The position numbers and the translations under genes were made by a program. 64,000 bases of DNA from Paraburkholderia domus (GTDB lineage Bacteria; Pseudomonadota; Gammaproteobacteria; Burkholderiales; Burkholderiaceae). The stretch's first letter is position 1. Every line of letters begins with the position of its first letter. The notes below the pieces were generated by a model. It was not told where the DNA came from and did not search any database. It was given only the letters and a program-made list of their open reading frames with translations. The stretch lies in the NCBI RefSeq assembly GCF_905220705.1, contig NZ_CAJNAT010000011.1:62001-126000 (forward strand), given 5' to 3'. This document shows, piece after piece, positions 8,384-16,656 of this stretch.

Positions 8384-9019
8384 TCATCGAAAATTAAATA
8401 ATTTATCGCATAATGCGCGATCAATCCGAGTTTTCTTGTTCAATTCAATGTCAAAAGCATCCATATATCCATCAAAATCACAGCCATACAAATCCAGGGA
8501 AATATAGTGACCGTCGAGCGAAATCACTGGGAATATATTGGAGGACGCTTCAGACAGAATTTTTGGTGCGCGCACCCCAACTCGATAAAACCCTGGCAAA
8601 TTAACAATATTTTTGTTGCTGCCAATTTTTGCTACAACAGCTAAAAAACTCATTGGATTCACGGCGACGGGTACGAGGGATGCGTACAAGCCCGCTCGTA
8701 GATTTACGTCCGATAGAAATCCAACATGAGGAGCGGCAAGCGTTGCGTAAACTATTTTTGCAGGATCGCATTGCATCAAATCGTTAACTGGAATAAACGA
8801 AGTTCCCGATACAATTGCTGACTGTCCATCGGAACTCAGCTTGAGATTAATGGGCTTCTGGTCAATTGTGCAGCGACGTTCAGATCCAGATTTCTTTATT
8901 GAAATTTCTGGACCGGAGACTCCCTCAACACTAACCTTCTCGTCTGCGATCGATTCAACAGGCACAATCCCGTACGACAACGCCATAAAATAAAAAAGAA
9001 CATGTTGAAAAAATTTCAC
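8384..9019 (-). CDS. Exported immunity-like protein, family B
   Basis: The start is taken as GTG 9019 (KFFQHVLFYFMALSYGIVPV follows) because AGAGG sits seven bases upstream and this gives a clean signal peptide. The frame is open to 9049. The mature protein has about 190 residues with two conserved-looking Cys pairs (RRCTIDQ, MQCDPAK, YGCDFDG, ALCDKL). I recognise no domain. It lies between two PAAR stubs in the same array as family A and C proteins and is AT-rich, so an immunity or accessory role is plausible but unproven. Confidence 0.6.
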   Translation of the reverse strand: MKFFQHVLFYFMALSYGIVPVESIADEKVSVEGVSGPEISIKKSGSERRCTIDQKPINLKLSSDGQSAIVSGTSFIPVNDLMQCDPAKIVYATLAAPHVGFLSDVNLRAGLYASLVPVAVNPMSFLAVVAKIGSNKNIVNLPGFYRVGVRAPKILSEASSNIFPVISLDGHYISLDLYGCDFDGYMDAFDIELNKKTRIDRALCDKLFNFR

Positions 9020-9061
9020 AAAAAAGCCTCTTTTATAATTTTCGTACACTTGACCCTGCCG

Positions 9062-9175
9062 TTAAGTCCACTTTCCGCGCCGTTCGTCGGGGCACGTGAG
9101 AAGGCGGCCGGTGACCTTCACTTCCGATGCCGCTGACATCACCAGTTTGTCGCCTTTGCGGATGGGAGACTTCAT
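9062..9175 (-). pseudogene. Truncated PAAR gene
   Basis: The minus ATG at 9175 starts MKSPIRKGDKLVMSAASEVKV, then GRLLTCPDE and a stop after 37 codons. MKSPIRKGDKL aligns with the intact PAAR start MRNPIRKGDKL, and the Cys region LLTCPDE resembles LLACQGDE. The second half of PAAR is missing. The stub ends 42 bases before the family B gene. Confidence 0.7.
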
Positions 9176-9269
9176 GGCCGTTTCCTTTGAAGATACGTTT
9201 ACTTAGGAGCGGAATATTTATCGATAGAACTCGTTGCTGATTGAGAGAAGGAGTTCGGCCTTGGTGAAA

Positions 9270-9965
9270 TTAATAATCCTTAAAACGAAGCGTCTTGAGC
9301 ATGTCCATAAAGAGGTCATAACTGAAGCCATTTTCCAGGCTAAGTTCGCGCTTGCGTAGCAGACACACGTCATCTAATTGGGCCGTCATTTTGTCGTTGC
9401 CAACCATGACATGAACGCAGCGATAACGTGACGTGTATTCCTTCGCCGTCTTGCAACGGCTATGAGCTCTCGCGAACGTTTCCTCGGCAATCCAGCCGTG
9501 CCAGTTGGTTCCTTGGATGGGTGTGATGTCAGTTTTGATGACGGGGGCACCGCAGTTCGACTCTTTGTATGCGGAGTCTGGCGCCAAGGTCGGCAACTTA
9601 TCGCCGAGTCTCAAGCGGAATATGCTGTTTCCCCCTGCCGATATTTTTTTCTCAATGCTCAAGCCGTCCACTACGAAGCTTATGTGGGAGCCACCGCTGA
9701 GTTCGAGGTTCGGATCGTACTGAAAATCCATATTCATGAACGTGTAAGCGCCGCTTTTATATGTGTCAGAACATGCAAAACTAATCGGTTGTCCATCGCC
9801 ACGTTTGAGGTTTGGTGTCCGCATTGACATGCCACAGCGCTCCTCCGCGTTCGGATCAATAGGATTGGTTCCGATGCTTCGGATGTGAGCGGCATCGGCT
9901 GCCGACTGCGCATAGGTCGTCGAAGTTAGCAGCAGGCCACACGTCACAATGGCGAGACGAATCAT
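9270..9965 (-). CDS. Exported immunity-like protein, family C copy 1
   Basis: The 231-residue protein has a signal peptide (MIRLAIVTCGLLLTSTTYAQ) with an AQ-S cleavage site. The C-terminal third contains IQGTNWHGWIAEETF, then RCVHVMVG and a terminal MLKTLRF. The same spacing of G-x-NW-x-G, a following Cys segment and a final [IM]L-x-[ST][IL]-x-F occurs in the 10101-10781 protein, which suggests a shared fold. Its ATG overlaps the stop codon of a PAAR stub (ATGA), so the stub and this gene look translationally coupled. It resembles Tli4-type immunity proteins only loosely. Function is inferred. Confidence 0.68.
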   Translation of the reverse strand: MIRLAIVTCGLLLTSTTYAQSAADAAHIRSIGTNPIDPNAEERCGMSMRTPNLKRGDGQPISFACSDTYKSGAYTFMNMDFQYDPNLELSGGSHISFVVDGLSIEKKISAGGNSIFRLRLGDKLPTLAPDSAYKESNCGAPVIKTDITPIQGTNWHGWIAEETFARAHSRCKTAKEYTSRYRCVHVMVGNDKMTAQLDDVCLLRKRELSLENGFSYDLFMDMLKTLRFKDY

Positions 9966-10087
9966 CGTGTACTCTCCATTTGGCGCACCAAGCTCACTTC
10001 TGTTGGGACGCTCGGACTATCGCCGAGCGCGCAGAGCGACTTGTCAACGTTTTTCCGTTTGTCGCCTACGCGAACAGGGCTACGCAT
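9962..10087 (-). pseudogene. Truncated PAAR gene overlapping the next start
   Basis: The minus ATG at 10087 reads MRSPVRVGDKRKNVDKSLCA and ends after 41 codons at a TGA shared with the ATG of the 9270-9965 gene. MRSPVRVGDK matches the PAAR N-terminus, and later residues have drifted. It is either a decayed PAAR gene kept as a translational leader or a chance survivor. Confidence 0.6.
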
Positions 10088-10100
10088 CGTGATTCTTGTT

Positions 10101-10781
10101 TTAGTTGTCGAGTGTTGCTGAGTTGGATGCAGCACCAGCATTGGCCAGTGTCGGTGCGTCAACAAACTCGATAGACTCAAGAATCGCCCTGATCTTCCAC
10201 AGTTGGTTGACTTTTGGATTCGCCAGCCATGCGACAGGCGTTGTTCCACATAACGCCTGTGTGTTGTGAACAAGACAAAAACTGAAAATTCGACCTCGGC
10301 GCTCCTCATCGCCTGTCGTATCGTCGACGGTAATTCCCTTCCCGATCCAGTTTCTTCCCTTCAGTTGCACGGTCCGAACATGTGCCAGTTTCTCGAAAGG
10401 CACTAATTCCGGACCATCACCCCAAGGGTCGTACCGTAGCCATCGACCGTTAACCAGCTTGGCTCCTAACGAAATGCCTATTTGCTTATCGTGGGCCTTA
10501 TTGCAATTTAAACTGAATCCACCGTTCAGAACAGGTGATGCGATTGGGCCTGTATCGGGCAGATCATATATTCCCTGTGATGGAGAGCTATGCGACCGGA
10601 CACGAAAATTACCTCCGAACATGCTCGCAATTCGAAATCTACAGGCGCCCACAGCGTATTCCGATATGGTTGTTGATGCACGTGCTCGTACAACTGGAGA
10701 CGTGTTCCTCGCAACGACGTCGGTAGCTAAGGACGCAACGCTGCCAATGCAGAACCACGCGAGTAGTCGGCCCGCGTACAT
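10101..10781 (-). CDS. Exported immunity-like protein, family C copy 2, with PAAR-derived upstream frame
   Basis: From ATG 10781 the protein (226 residues) has a signal peptide (MYAGRLLAWFCIGSVASLAT). The C-terminus contains LKGRNWIGKGITVDD, a Cys segment and AILESIEF, resembling the 9270-9965 protein. The frame stays open upstream to ATG 10853, and the extra 24 residues (MKRSILMGDAQEDDGHITIA and on) align with the PAAR N-terminus MRNPIRKGDKLENGGEVTTA. Thus the gene either starts at 10781 behind a PAAR relic or is a PAAR-leader fusion. The signal peptide argues for 10781. Immunity function is inferred from context. Confidence 0.6.
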   Translation of the reverse strand: MYAGRLLAWFCIGSVASLATDVVARNTSPVVRARASTTISEYAVGACRFRIASMFGGNFRVRSHSSPSQGIYDLPDTGPIASPVLNGGFSLNCNKAHDKQIGISLGAKLVNGRWLRYDPWGDGPELVPFEKLAHVRTVQLKGRNWIGKGITVDDTTGDEERRGRIFSFCLVHNTQALCGTTPVAWLANPKVNQLWKIRAILESIEFVDAPTLANAGAASNSATLDN

Positions 10782-10862
10782 AATTTCTGATAAGGCGATG
10801 GTTATGTGACCATCATCTTCTTGGGCGTCGCCCATAAGAATTGATCTTTTCATAAATTTCTT

Positions 10863-11045
10863 CTATTTCTCTATCGGCTTGATCTTAAGAATTAGAGTTT
10901 TGAATTCTTCCGCGAATGCATATTCCTTGGTCGCGTGGTGTGCACCGACGCTTGCATCTTCTGCCCCCACATCTGCGCAGCAGTGGATATTCATCTCGCT
11001 CCGCGGCGCGCCGATATTAGTTGACTGCATAGTCTTGCTTGCCAA
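10863..11045 (-). pseudogene. Possible immunity-gene 3' remnant
   Basis: The 60-codon minus frame ends EEFKTLILKIKPIEK, similar in position and pattern to the last strands of the two family C proteins (MDMLKTLRFKDY, RAILESIEF). It lacks a signal peptide and overlaps the PAAR pseudogene at its 5' end. It may be the tail of a third, deleted family C gene. Evidence is weak. Confidence 0.3.
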
Positions 11046-11124
11046 TGAACATCACATCCGATGAGGCTATCGTCGCCTCGTCGTCGTTTTCTAATTGATC
11101 GACGATTCAAAGGGGACTTTGCAT
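11017..11124 (-). pseudogene. PAAR pseudogene with internal stop
   Basis: Read from ATG 11124, the minus frame gives MQSPL, a TGA stop, then IVDQLENDDEATIASSDVMF. That segment aligns well with KGDKLENGGEVTTASSEMMF of the intact PAAR gene (6783-7043). Similarity is lost soon after. A nonsense change plus loss of the 3' half make this a clear PAAR relic. Confidence 0.7.
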
Positions 11125-11165
11125 GTCATTCATGCAGATGATTCGCCAGTGTTCATAAAATTTGT

Positions 11166-11654
11166 TCATCGAGTGATGTCATCGATTTTCGGTAGTCGAG
11201 TTATGCAAAGCTTAGGAACATTGCCTTCATAGTACGTGCTCGTGAGTCGCCTTCTTTTTTTATCAACCTTAAGGTTGATAAATTGATCCCCGCATGCTGG
11301 ATGCGCCTCTACAAAAGTAGCCCGAATGTCAGAGTATAAAAATATTCTATGAATGGTATAAACGCCCATTCCTTCATCTATTGACCAGATCGAAAATCCT
11401 TTTCGCTTGTCAAAGCTGTAGTTGTCAACAACAACGTGAATCTGATTTTCAGTGTCAATATCAATTTCCCCATGATGTTCCCCTGTCTTGAGAGCCGAAA
11501 TATCAAATGTTACTGAATGATCGTTTACTCTTAAGGTGGCCCGTGTTGTCGGGGTGGGCGAGAATGTTATTGCCGAATCGGACGCAAAAACGCCGCCTGA
11601 AACCAAAGCGAGGGAGGTTAGAAGTATTCGGACGAAAATACACATAATCATCAT
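11166..11654 (-). CDS. Exported protein, likely cognate immunity to the upstream effector
   Basis: The 162-residue protein has a signal peptide (MMIMCIFVRILLTSLALVSG, then FA-SD cleavage) and a mature domain of about 135 residues with two Cys (HPACGDQF, PKLCITRL). Its ATG overlaps the stop of the peptidoglycan-hydrolase gene by 4 bp (ATGA), the usual arrangement of T6SS effector and immunity. A periplasmic location fits an effector that attacks the cell wall. No family was recognised. Pairing is inferred from overlap and order. Confidence 0.72.
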   Translation of the reverse strand: MMIMCIFVRILLTSLALVSGGVFASDSAITFSPTPTTRATLRVNDHSVTFDISALKTGEHHGEIDIDTENQIHVVVDNYSFDKRKGFSIWSIDEGMGVYTIHRIFLYSDIRATFVEAHPACGDQFINLKVDKKRRRLTSTYYEGNVPKLCITRLPKIDDITR

Positions 11655-14011
11655 GCAGTGGTTGTCATATCGGGTTGGATACTGGCCCGGCCTGGAGGGG
11701 AAATTAGCTGCCCGTAGGTGTTCGAAACGTCGTCAGTAAAGAATTGAAGCATGAATGCCGTGTATGCCTGTCTTTCGTCGTATCCATTCGCACCGCCGTT
11801 TACGAGGCGGTTTACGAATCCGGTATTTGCTGCCGAGTAGGGGCGATCGGCCACTCGGTTTATGTTGATTCCCTCCGAAAAAGACTTCGATACCCAGTAG
11901 AATCCGCCGGAATCACAAGCTAGAGGACGATTTTCAGCGACAATGTCCGGGTCGAATCGAGGCGACCATTGCATTAAATGCCCGTGATTGCTCGGATTAA
12001 AGTTATAGTGCTGTGAAATATTCGTTATTCTTGGTGTAATGTTCGGTTTCCGCTCGATATACGATCCAGTGTGAGGCGGAAAATTCTTAAATTGCCCATA
12101 TAAATCATAGTTCCCAGCCCACGTAAGCTGCATAATCCCTCTGCCGTAAAATGCAGTGTAGTATTGGGTCGCTGGATTAGCTGAAGAATATGCTCCAAAC
12201 CCCCATTCATGCATGAGTCGTTTCGTCTCGCCTAAATTTCTCCATTGAGCCGTCTCGAGTAGAGCTTGCGACAAGAATATGGCTTGTCGTTGTTTGCTGC
12301 AGCCTATATATTTTCTAATGCAGTCATTCAATGGCGTCACGTGATTCGCGACACGACTCGATGCCTCACTTCGACTGAGGGTATAGGTCGTATTGTTAGT
12401 CGTGGTTGCAGTCCTCGGGTTTCCCGATGATGTGTAGAACATGTGACGCGGAAACGTGGCAGTAAGCTCACCGTGACTCAACCATCCGCACCTCCTGAAA
12501 TACCGAATGAACTGGAGCGGATGAAAGAACCAAAGTTTCGTACCGGACTGAAGATGTGTCACATCCCAGAACTGAAACTGCTTCAGCAGCGCCATAAACT
12601 TCCCGTACCCCGCGCTATCACCGTAATAAAATTCGCCCTGCTGGCTGAGCAGCTTTCCGTAGCGCGCATCGTTATTCGCTCCATCCCACTCGCTCGGCGC
12701 CTGACAGACAAACCCTTTGAACAGATCACGCACACCAGCCGTATTCCGGACGTACCGAACAAGCGCTTCTTCCTTCTGATACTCCTCGTGCTCGCCTTGC
12801 TCCTGCTGCGTCTGATGTTCTTTCGCAGTTCCCAGGATCGCTTTCAATCGATCGATGTCACACAGCCCGTCACTCGCAAACGGGCTATTGCCTTCACTAA
12901 CCTTTTGCCAGTTCGCGAGGCACGGAAAATCGGCATCGGACAGCTTCGCTATCTTTTCGTTGTTGAGGTCGATATAACCCTCCTGACCAGCCGCGAACGC
13001 TGCACGTATCCATGTTGTTTTTGCCGCCCCGGCAGGAAGGGAAGGTGAGGCTGACAGGATCCGGCCGAAGCGCAGCAGTTCATACCCGTCGCTCGGACAG
13101 GTCGGATAAAGTTTCGTTGCCCGCTCGTACAGCTTGTATTCGTACTCAGGCTCCTGCTTGTTTGTCACGAGTGGGATTCGCGAACCGTCTGCCGCGACAC
13201 TCCAGACACTCGTGTACTTGCTGCCTCTATGAAAGTACGACTCGACATGCAGAGGCAGCGTGTTCTGGCCGCCATGCAGCGGATCAAATGTGATCCCGTG
13301 CAACTTGCCATTGACCGTTCCCGGCGGCTGCGCCACAAACGTTTGACCCGCCGGAATAATGTAGTAGCTATGCCCCCAGTAGTCGGTACCCGCCGGTGTA
13401 TGGGGTTGCGCGTTCTCAAGTTGCGTCGCGCCGAAATAGCGATCGAAATCTTCGGGCAGCATGAAAATCTCGAAGTGGATATGCCGCTGCCCGTGGCAAG
13501 CACCCGGGAGTCCGAGTACGTCTTTGCGCGATACCTTTTTCCCGCCGCCGGCTTGTGCGGGAGGCGCGACCGACGGATTCAGACTTCCTCCAGGCGAAGG
13601 CAGGCGCAGAAATTCCGGCAACACATTGCCATCAACGCCAACGCTGCTGTAAGCGCTCAACGCCAGCAGATGCATGTATAGCGAATAGAACGTCAGGGTC
13701 CGGCCGTCGCCCGTCTCGCTGGTATGTTTGAGCAGGACGAAACCCGCGTTGCTGTCGTGCGGGGTGCCGCCATCAATGGCGTGCTGGCACACCCTATACG
13801 CGACGACTTCGCCATCAGCAATCGCACGTACTTTCTCGTTTTGCGTGGCGGGGTAGAGATGCACGCCGGTGTGCCAGCGGCGGTCGAATGCGATCGGATA
13901 GACACCATGTGCCAGTTCGAATTCGTCCACGACGCTCATCATCGGGTCGGTCAGCGCGAGGTTGGTGGACGTCATGCCTGCAACGGGCAGGAAAGGAGGG
14001 CTGATGATCAT
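11651..14011 (-). CDS. T6SS peptidoglycan hydrolase effector: M23 peptidase + GH19-like domain
   Basis: The 786-residue protein has two catalytic parts. Residues about 30-190 form an M23/LytM-type endopeptidase: HTGVH (His47, His51), VRAIADGEVV, LYMHL (His114) and HIHFEI (His177/179) supply the zinc ligands. Residues about 560-770 resemble glycoside hydrolase family 19/lysozyme-like domains: LSQALLETAQW with a candidate catalytic Glu, and GRGIMQLTWAGNYDLY. There is no signal peptide, as expected for T6SS cargo. It lies four bases after the vgrG stop and overlaps an exported immunity-like gene. It likely cleaves both peptide and glycan bonds in the target periplasm. Domain calls are by motif. 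Confidence 0.85.
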   Translation of the reverse strand: MIISPPFLPVAGMTSTNLALTDPMMSVVDEFELAHGVYPIAFDRRWHTGVHLYPATQNEKVRAIADGEVVAYRVCQHAIDGGTPHDSNAGFVLLKHTSETGDGRTLTFYSLYMHLLALSAYSSVGVDGNVLPEFLRLPSPGGSLNPSVAPPAQAGGGKKVSRKDVLGLPGACHGQRHIHFEIFMLPEDFDRYFGATQLENAQPHTPAGTDYWGHSYYIIPAGQTFVAQPPGTVNGKLHGITFDPLHGGQNTLPLHVESYFHRGSKYTSVWSVAADGSRIPLVTNKQEPEYEYKLYERATKLYPTCPSDGYELLRFGRILSASPSLPAGAAKTTWIRAAFAAGQEGYIDLNNEKIAKLSDADFPCLANWQKVSEGNSPFASDGLCDIDRLKAILGTAKEHQTQQEQGEHEEYQKEEALVRYVRNTAGVRDLFKGFVCQAPSEWDGANNDARYGKLLSQQGEFYYGDSAGYGKFMALLKQFQFWDVTHLQSGTKLWFFHPLQFIRYFRRCGWLSHGELTATFPRHMFYTSSGNPRTATTTNNTTYTLSRSEASSRVANHVTPLNDCIRKYIGCSKQRQAIFLSQALLETAQWRNLGETKRLMHEWGFGAYSSANPATQYYTAFYGRGIMQLTWAGNYDLYGQFKNFPPHTGSYIERKPNITPRITNISQHYNFNPSNHGHLMQWSPRFDPDIVAENRPLACDSGGFYWVSKSFSEGININRVADRPYSAANTGFVNRLVNGGANGYDERQAYTAFMLQFFTDDVSNTYGQLISPPGRASIQPDMTTTA

Positions 14012-14015
14012 CGTC

Positions 14016-16373
14016 TTAGCGCGACATGTTGTAGAGGTTCATAACCGTCAATTCGCTTTGCGGCAAATTGGGCAGAGCATTTTCGACATTCGCCGGTCCC
14101 TCGAACGTGAACGAAGCAGCCTTGATCCGGAACTCACCCGGACAATGGAACACAACGCTGCCGTTCTCAATCGTGAGCGCGGCACCGCCGCTGGCGATGA
14201 CCGCCTTCGTCTTCCCGCTCACCAGCACGTCCTCGCTGGCGCTTGCCACGTGCAGTTGTTTGTCGGCAAACAGATCCATCGCATCGCTCTGCGCCTGAAT
14301 CTCGACCTTGCCCTTCGCCGCAAAGATCTTCAGTCCAAGCTTGTGCGCGCACAGCGAAATGAGGTCGCCCGCAGCCAGTGTGAAGCGCTTGACCGCGCTG
14401 ACATCGACGTGTTTGCCCGCCGTCACCATCACGTTTTCGCTTGCGGCCTGCTGGATCGAATGCGGCGTCACCAGCGCAATGCCGCCCGGAGCACTCGCAA
14501 CCAATCCCGCGCTCTTGAGCTGGTCGAGCGCGTCCATCAGACTGGACTGCGTTGCCTTGTCGCTCGGCGTTGCCTTCGCCTGCGTGGTCGCATCTACCAG
14601 CGCAGTAACGCGGCTCAAGGCCAATTGCAGTTCCTTGAGCGCCGCCTGCATTTCCAGGTGTGGCGCGTTAGGACTGGACAGCGCATCGGCTGAAAGAAAC
14701 AGTCCCTTGGGCGCGTGCATCGTGCCCCAGCCTTGCGTGTAGATCTCGAAGCCATCACCGCGATGCTGCTTCTGGCTGTCCACCAGATTGCCGAGGCTGA
14801 GCGACGTCTTCATGTAGACGGTCGCGAACTTGGCCCCTTCGCGGCCCTTCAGGTCCTCGAAGCGGACTTTCGCGCCGTTGAGCGGCGAGCGCCATACCGC
14901 CCGGCTGTTCCAGCCCCTCAGCCCATGAACAACATCTGGGTTGGCATAGTCATGAAGCGCACCGCTGATAAAAAGCCGGTCAACGTCCCCGTACGTGCCG
15001 TCAAGTCGAACCTCCGTGTCCTTCAGCAACGGCGAATGGAAACCACCCAGATACGACGCGCTGGGACGCAGGAGGCGCAGCGGCATCGTGCTCGTGCCGC
15101 GCTTGCCGGTACGATTCTGGAAATGCGGAAGCACTTGGTAGCGACCATGCTCGTCCAGCGCTGCGTAGGGCAGGTCGTCGCCGACGACGGTGGCAACCAG
15201 CGGGCCAGTAAGCCAGCGCCAGTGCTTCTGGGGGATGTATTCGGGGCGATACGTCAGGTGCGAGGGCATCGCCTCGAACTCGTTGAAGACTGGCTGGGTG
15301 CGGCTACCGGTCGTGACGAGCTTCGTGATCACTACGCCGTACTTGGCCTCGGGCAATGTATGGTTGGTCAGGCGCACCACCATGCCGGGCATCATGCCGA
15401 TTACATCGCTTGTGCCCTTGAACGTGGTCTGCCGCGCAACCAGTTCGTCACGCCGCGCGTCGGCGAGCATCTGTCCGATCTCCGCCGTATGGTGGTGCTC
15501 GGTGCTGCGGTTCACGCTGCCGTACACGGAGCGGTCGTCACGCGCGACGTACGACTCGGCCTTCAATTCATTCGCGGGCGTCCGATAGTTGTGCTCCCAC
15601 AATTCGATCACGGCCGGGACCAGCTTGCGGATCGGACTGATCGACAGCACCGCCTCATGCCAGTTGCCCGAGAGACCCGACACCGGCATCAGCGGCACCT
15701 CCAGCGCGCGCACGTAAGCGCGCGGATTGTTGCCGAACACGATCGTGTCGCGTTGCGGTCCGTCTCCCTTGCGGCCCTGCTTGAAGTACCAGAAGATGCC
15801 CGCGCGACGGCAGTGACGGTCCACGAAATTCCAGACCGTCTCCTCGTACATGACCGCCTGCTCGAAACGTTCCTCGGCGCCTTCCAGCTGAAACTCGACG
15901 TCGAACGAGTCGATCAGCTTCCTGTCGATGATCGACTGGGAGATCATTTCCTTGAGCGTCTTGTCCTTGAATATGCCGGAGTCGTAGACCTCCCTGTACA
16001 GCGCGACGCGCGGCTCAAGGCGCAGCTTGTAGGTAGCCTCGTCGCGGCTAGTCATGACCCGTTCCCACTGCGTCACGATGCCGTTGACGGTACGCGCGGG
16101 TTCGACCACGGGATCGACCAGACCCGGCAACGACGGGATCGCGGCGCGTTCATCGATCGTGAAGCTTGCCCGGCGGCCTACGCAGGCGGCGCCGTCGATC
16201 TCCTTGTCGATCGACGTGACGGTAATGTCGGCCGAGTAGATCTCGTTAAATTCTTCTACAAGACGAAACTCGAGAACATCGAGAAACCGATCCAGTGTGG
16301 GGATCGAGAAACCGAGGTGTTGGCTAAGCCTGGCGCTCGGATGCTGTAGAACATCGTTGATCGATCTTTTCAT
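14016..16373 (-). CDS. vgrG: VgrG/TssI spike protein
   Basis: From ATG 16373 (MKRSINDVLQHPSARLSQHL) the protein has about 785 residues. Residues 1 to about 500 are the gp27/gp5-like VgrG core with early SADITVTSIDKEIDG, FEQAVMYEETVWNFVDRHCR and the OB-fold region. Residues about 590-760 form a DUF2345-type beta-helix (SADALSSPNAPHLEMQAALK through VSAVKRFTLAAGDLISLCAH). An upstream GTG at 16418 keeps the frame open but lacks the family N-terminus. VgrG forms the T6SS spike and carries PAAR and effectors. It heads the leftward island, four bases from the hydrolase gene. Confidence 0.92.
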   Translation of the reverse strand: MKRSINDVLQHPSARLSQHLGFSIPTLDRFLDVLEFRLVEEFNEIYSADITVTSIDKEIDGAACVGRRASFTIDERAAIPSLPGLVDPVVEPARTVNGIVTQWERVMTSRDEATYKLRLEPRVALYREVYDSGIFKDKTLKEMISQSIIDRKLIDSFDVEFQLEGAEERFEQAVMYEETVWNFVDRHCRRAGIFWYFKQGRKGDGPQRDTIVFGNNPRAYVRALEVPLMPVSGLSGNWHEAVLSISPIRKLVPAVIELWEHNYRTPANELKAESYVARDDRSVYGSVNRSTEHHHTAEIGQMLADARRDELVARQTTFKGTSDVIGMMPGMVVRLTNHTLPEAKYGVVITKLVTTGSRTQPVFNEFEAMPSHLTYRPEYIPQKHWRWLTGPLVATVVGDDLPYAALDEHGRYQVLPHFQNRTGKRGTSTMPLRLLRPSASYLGGFHSPLLKDTEVRLDGTYGDVDRLFISGALHDYANPDVVHGLRGWNSRAVWRSPLNGAKVRFEDLKGREGAKFATVYMKTSLSLGNLVDSQKQHRGDGFEIYTQGWGTMHAPKGLFLSADALSSPNAPHLEMQAALKELQLALSRVTALVDATTQAKATPSDKATQSSLMDALDQLKSAGLVASAPGGIALVTPHSIQQAASENVMVTAGKHVDVSAVKRFTLAAGDLISLCAHKLGLKIFAAKGKVEIQAQSDAMDLFADKQLHVASASEDVLVSGKTKAVIASGGAALTIENGSVVFHCPGEFRIKAASFTFEGPANVENALPNLPQSELTVMNLYNMSR

Positions 16374-16656
16374 GCGGCGGTGAGGTCCCCGTTTTTTTGG
16401 ATGGCACGGTGCGCGCACATGAGCGAATGTGCAGACCCATGCGATTCGACTGGGGGAGGTTACCTGCCGCGATTAGTGAACGTCTATGAGACAAACATGA
16501 GAAAAATCCCAATTTGACAAATCTTCGCACTTCTGACGTTTTTTATTATTTTTTGAGAAATCTTCGATTCGTTGATGATCGGCGCACATGACGAACCCCG
16601 TGTCATGGCGTAAAATTTCCACTTCGATACGAAGCAATGCTTACCCACGCTCACTC
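16374..16656. promoter_or_regulatory. Divergent intergenic region between vgrG and the IclR gene
   Basis: The 283-bp gap has an AT-rich core (about 16530-16560) between vgrG (minus) and the IclR gene (plus). It must hold both promoters, but no confident -35/-10 pair, repeat or small gene was seen. Confidence 0.35.

Noticed and set aside
12443..13048. 201-codon plus frame opposite the hydrolase effector
   Set aside because: Antisense to a protein with M23 and GH19-like motifs. No start signal or family.
14715..16349. 544-codon plus-strand frame opposite vgrG
   Set aside because: It lies wholly antisense to vgrG, is rich in Arg/His with no domain, and arises from the GC-rich third positions of the real gene.
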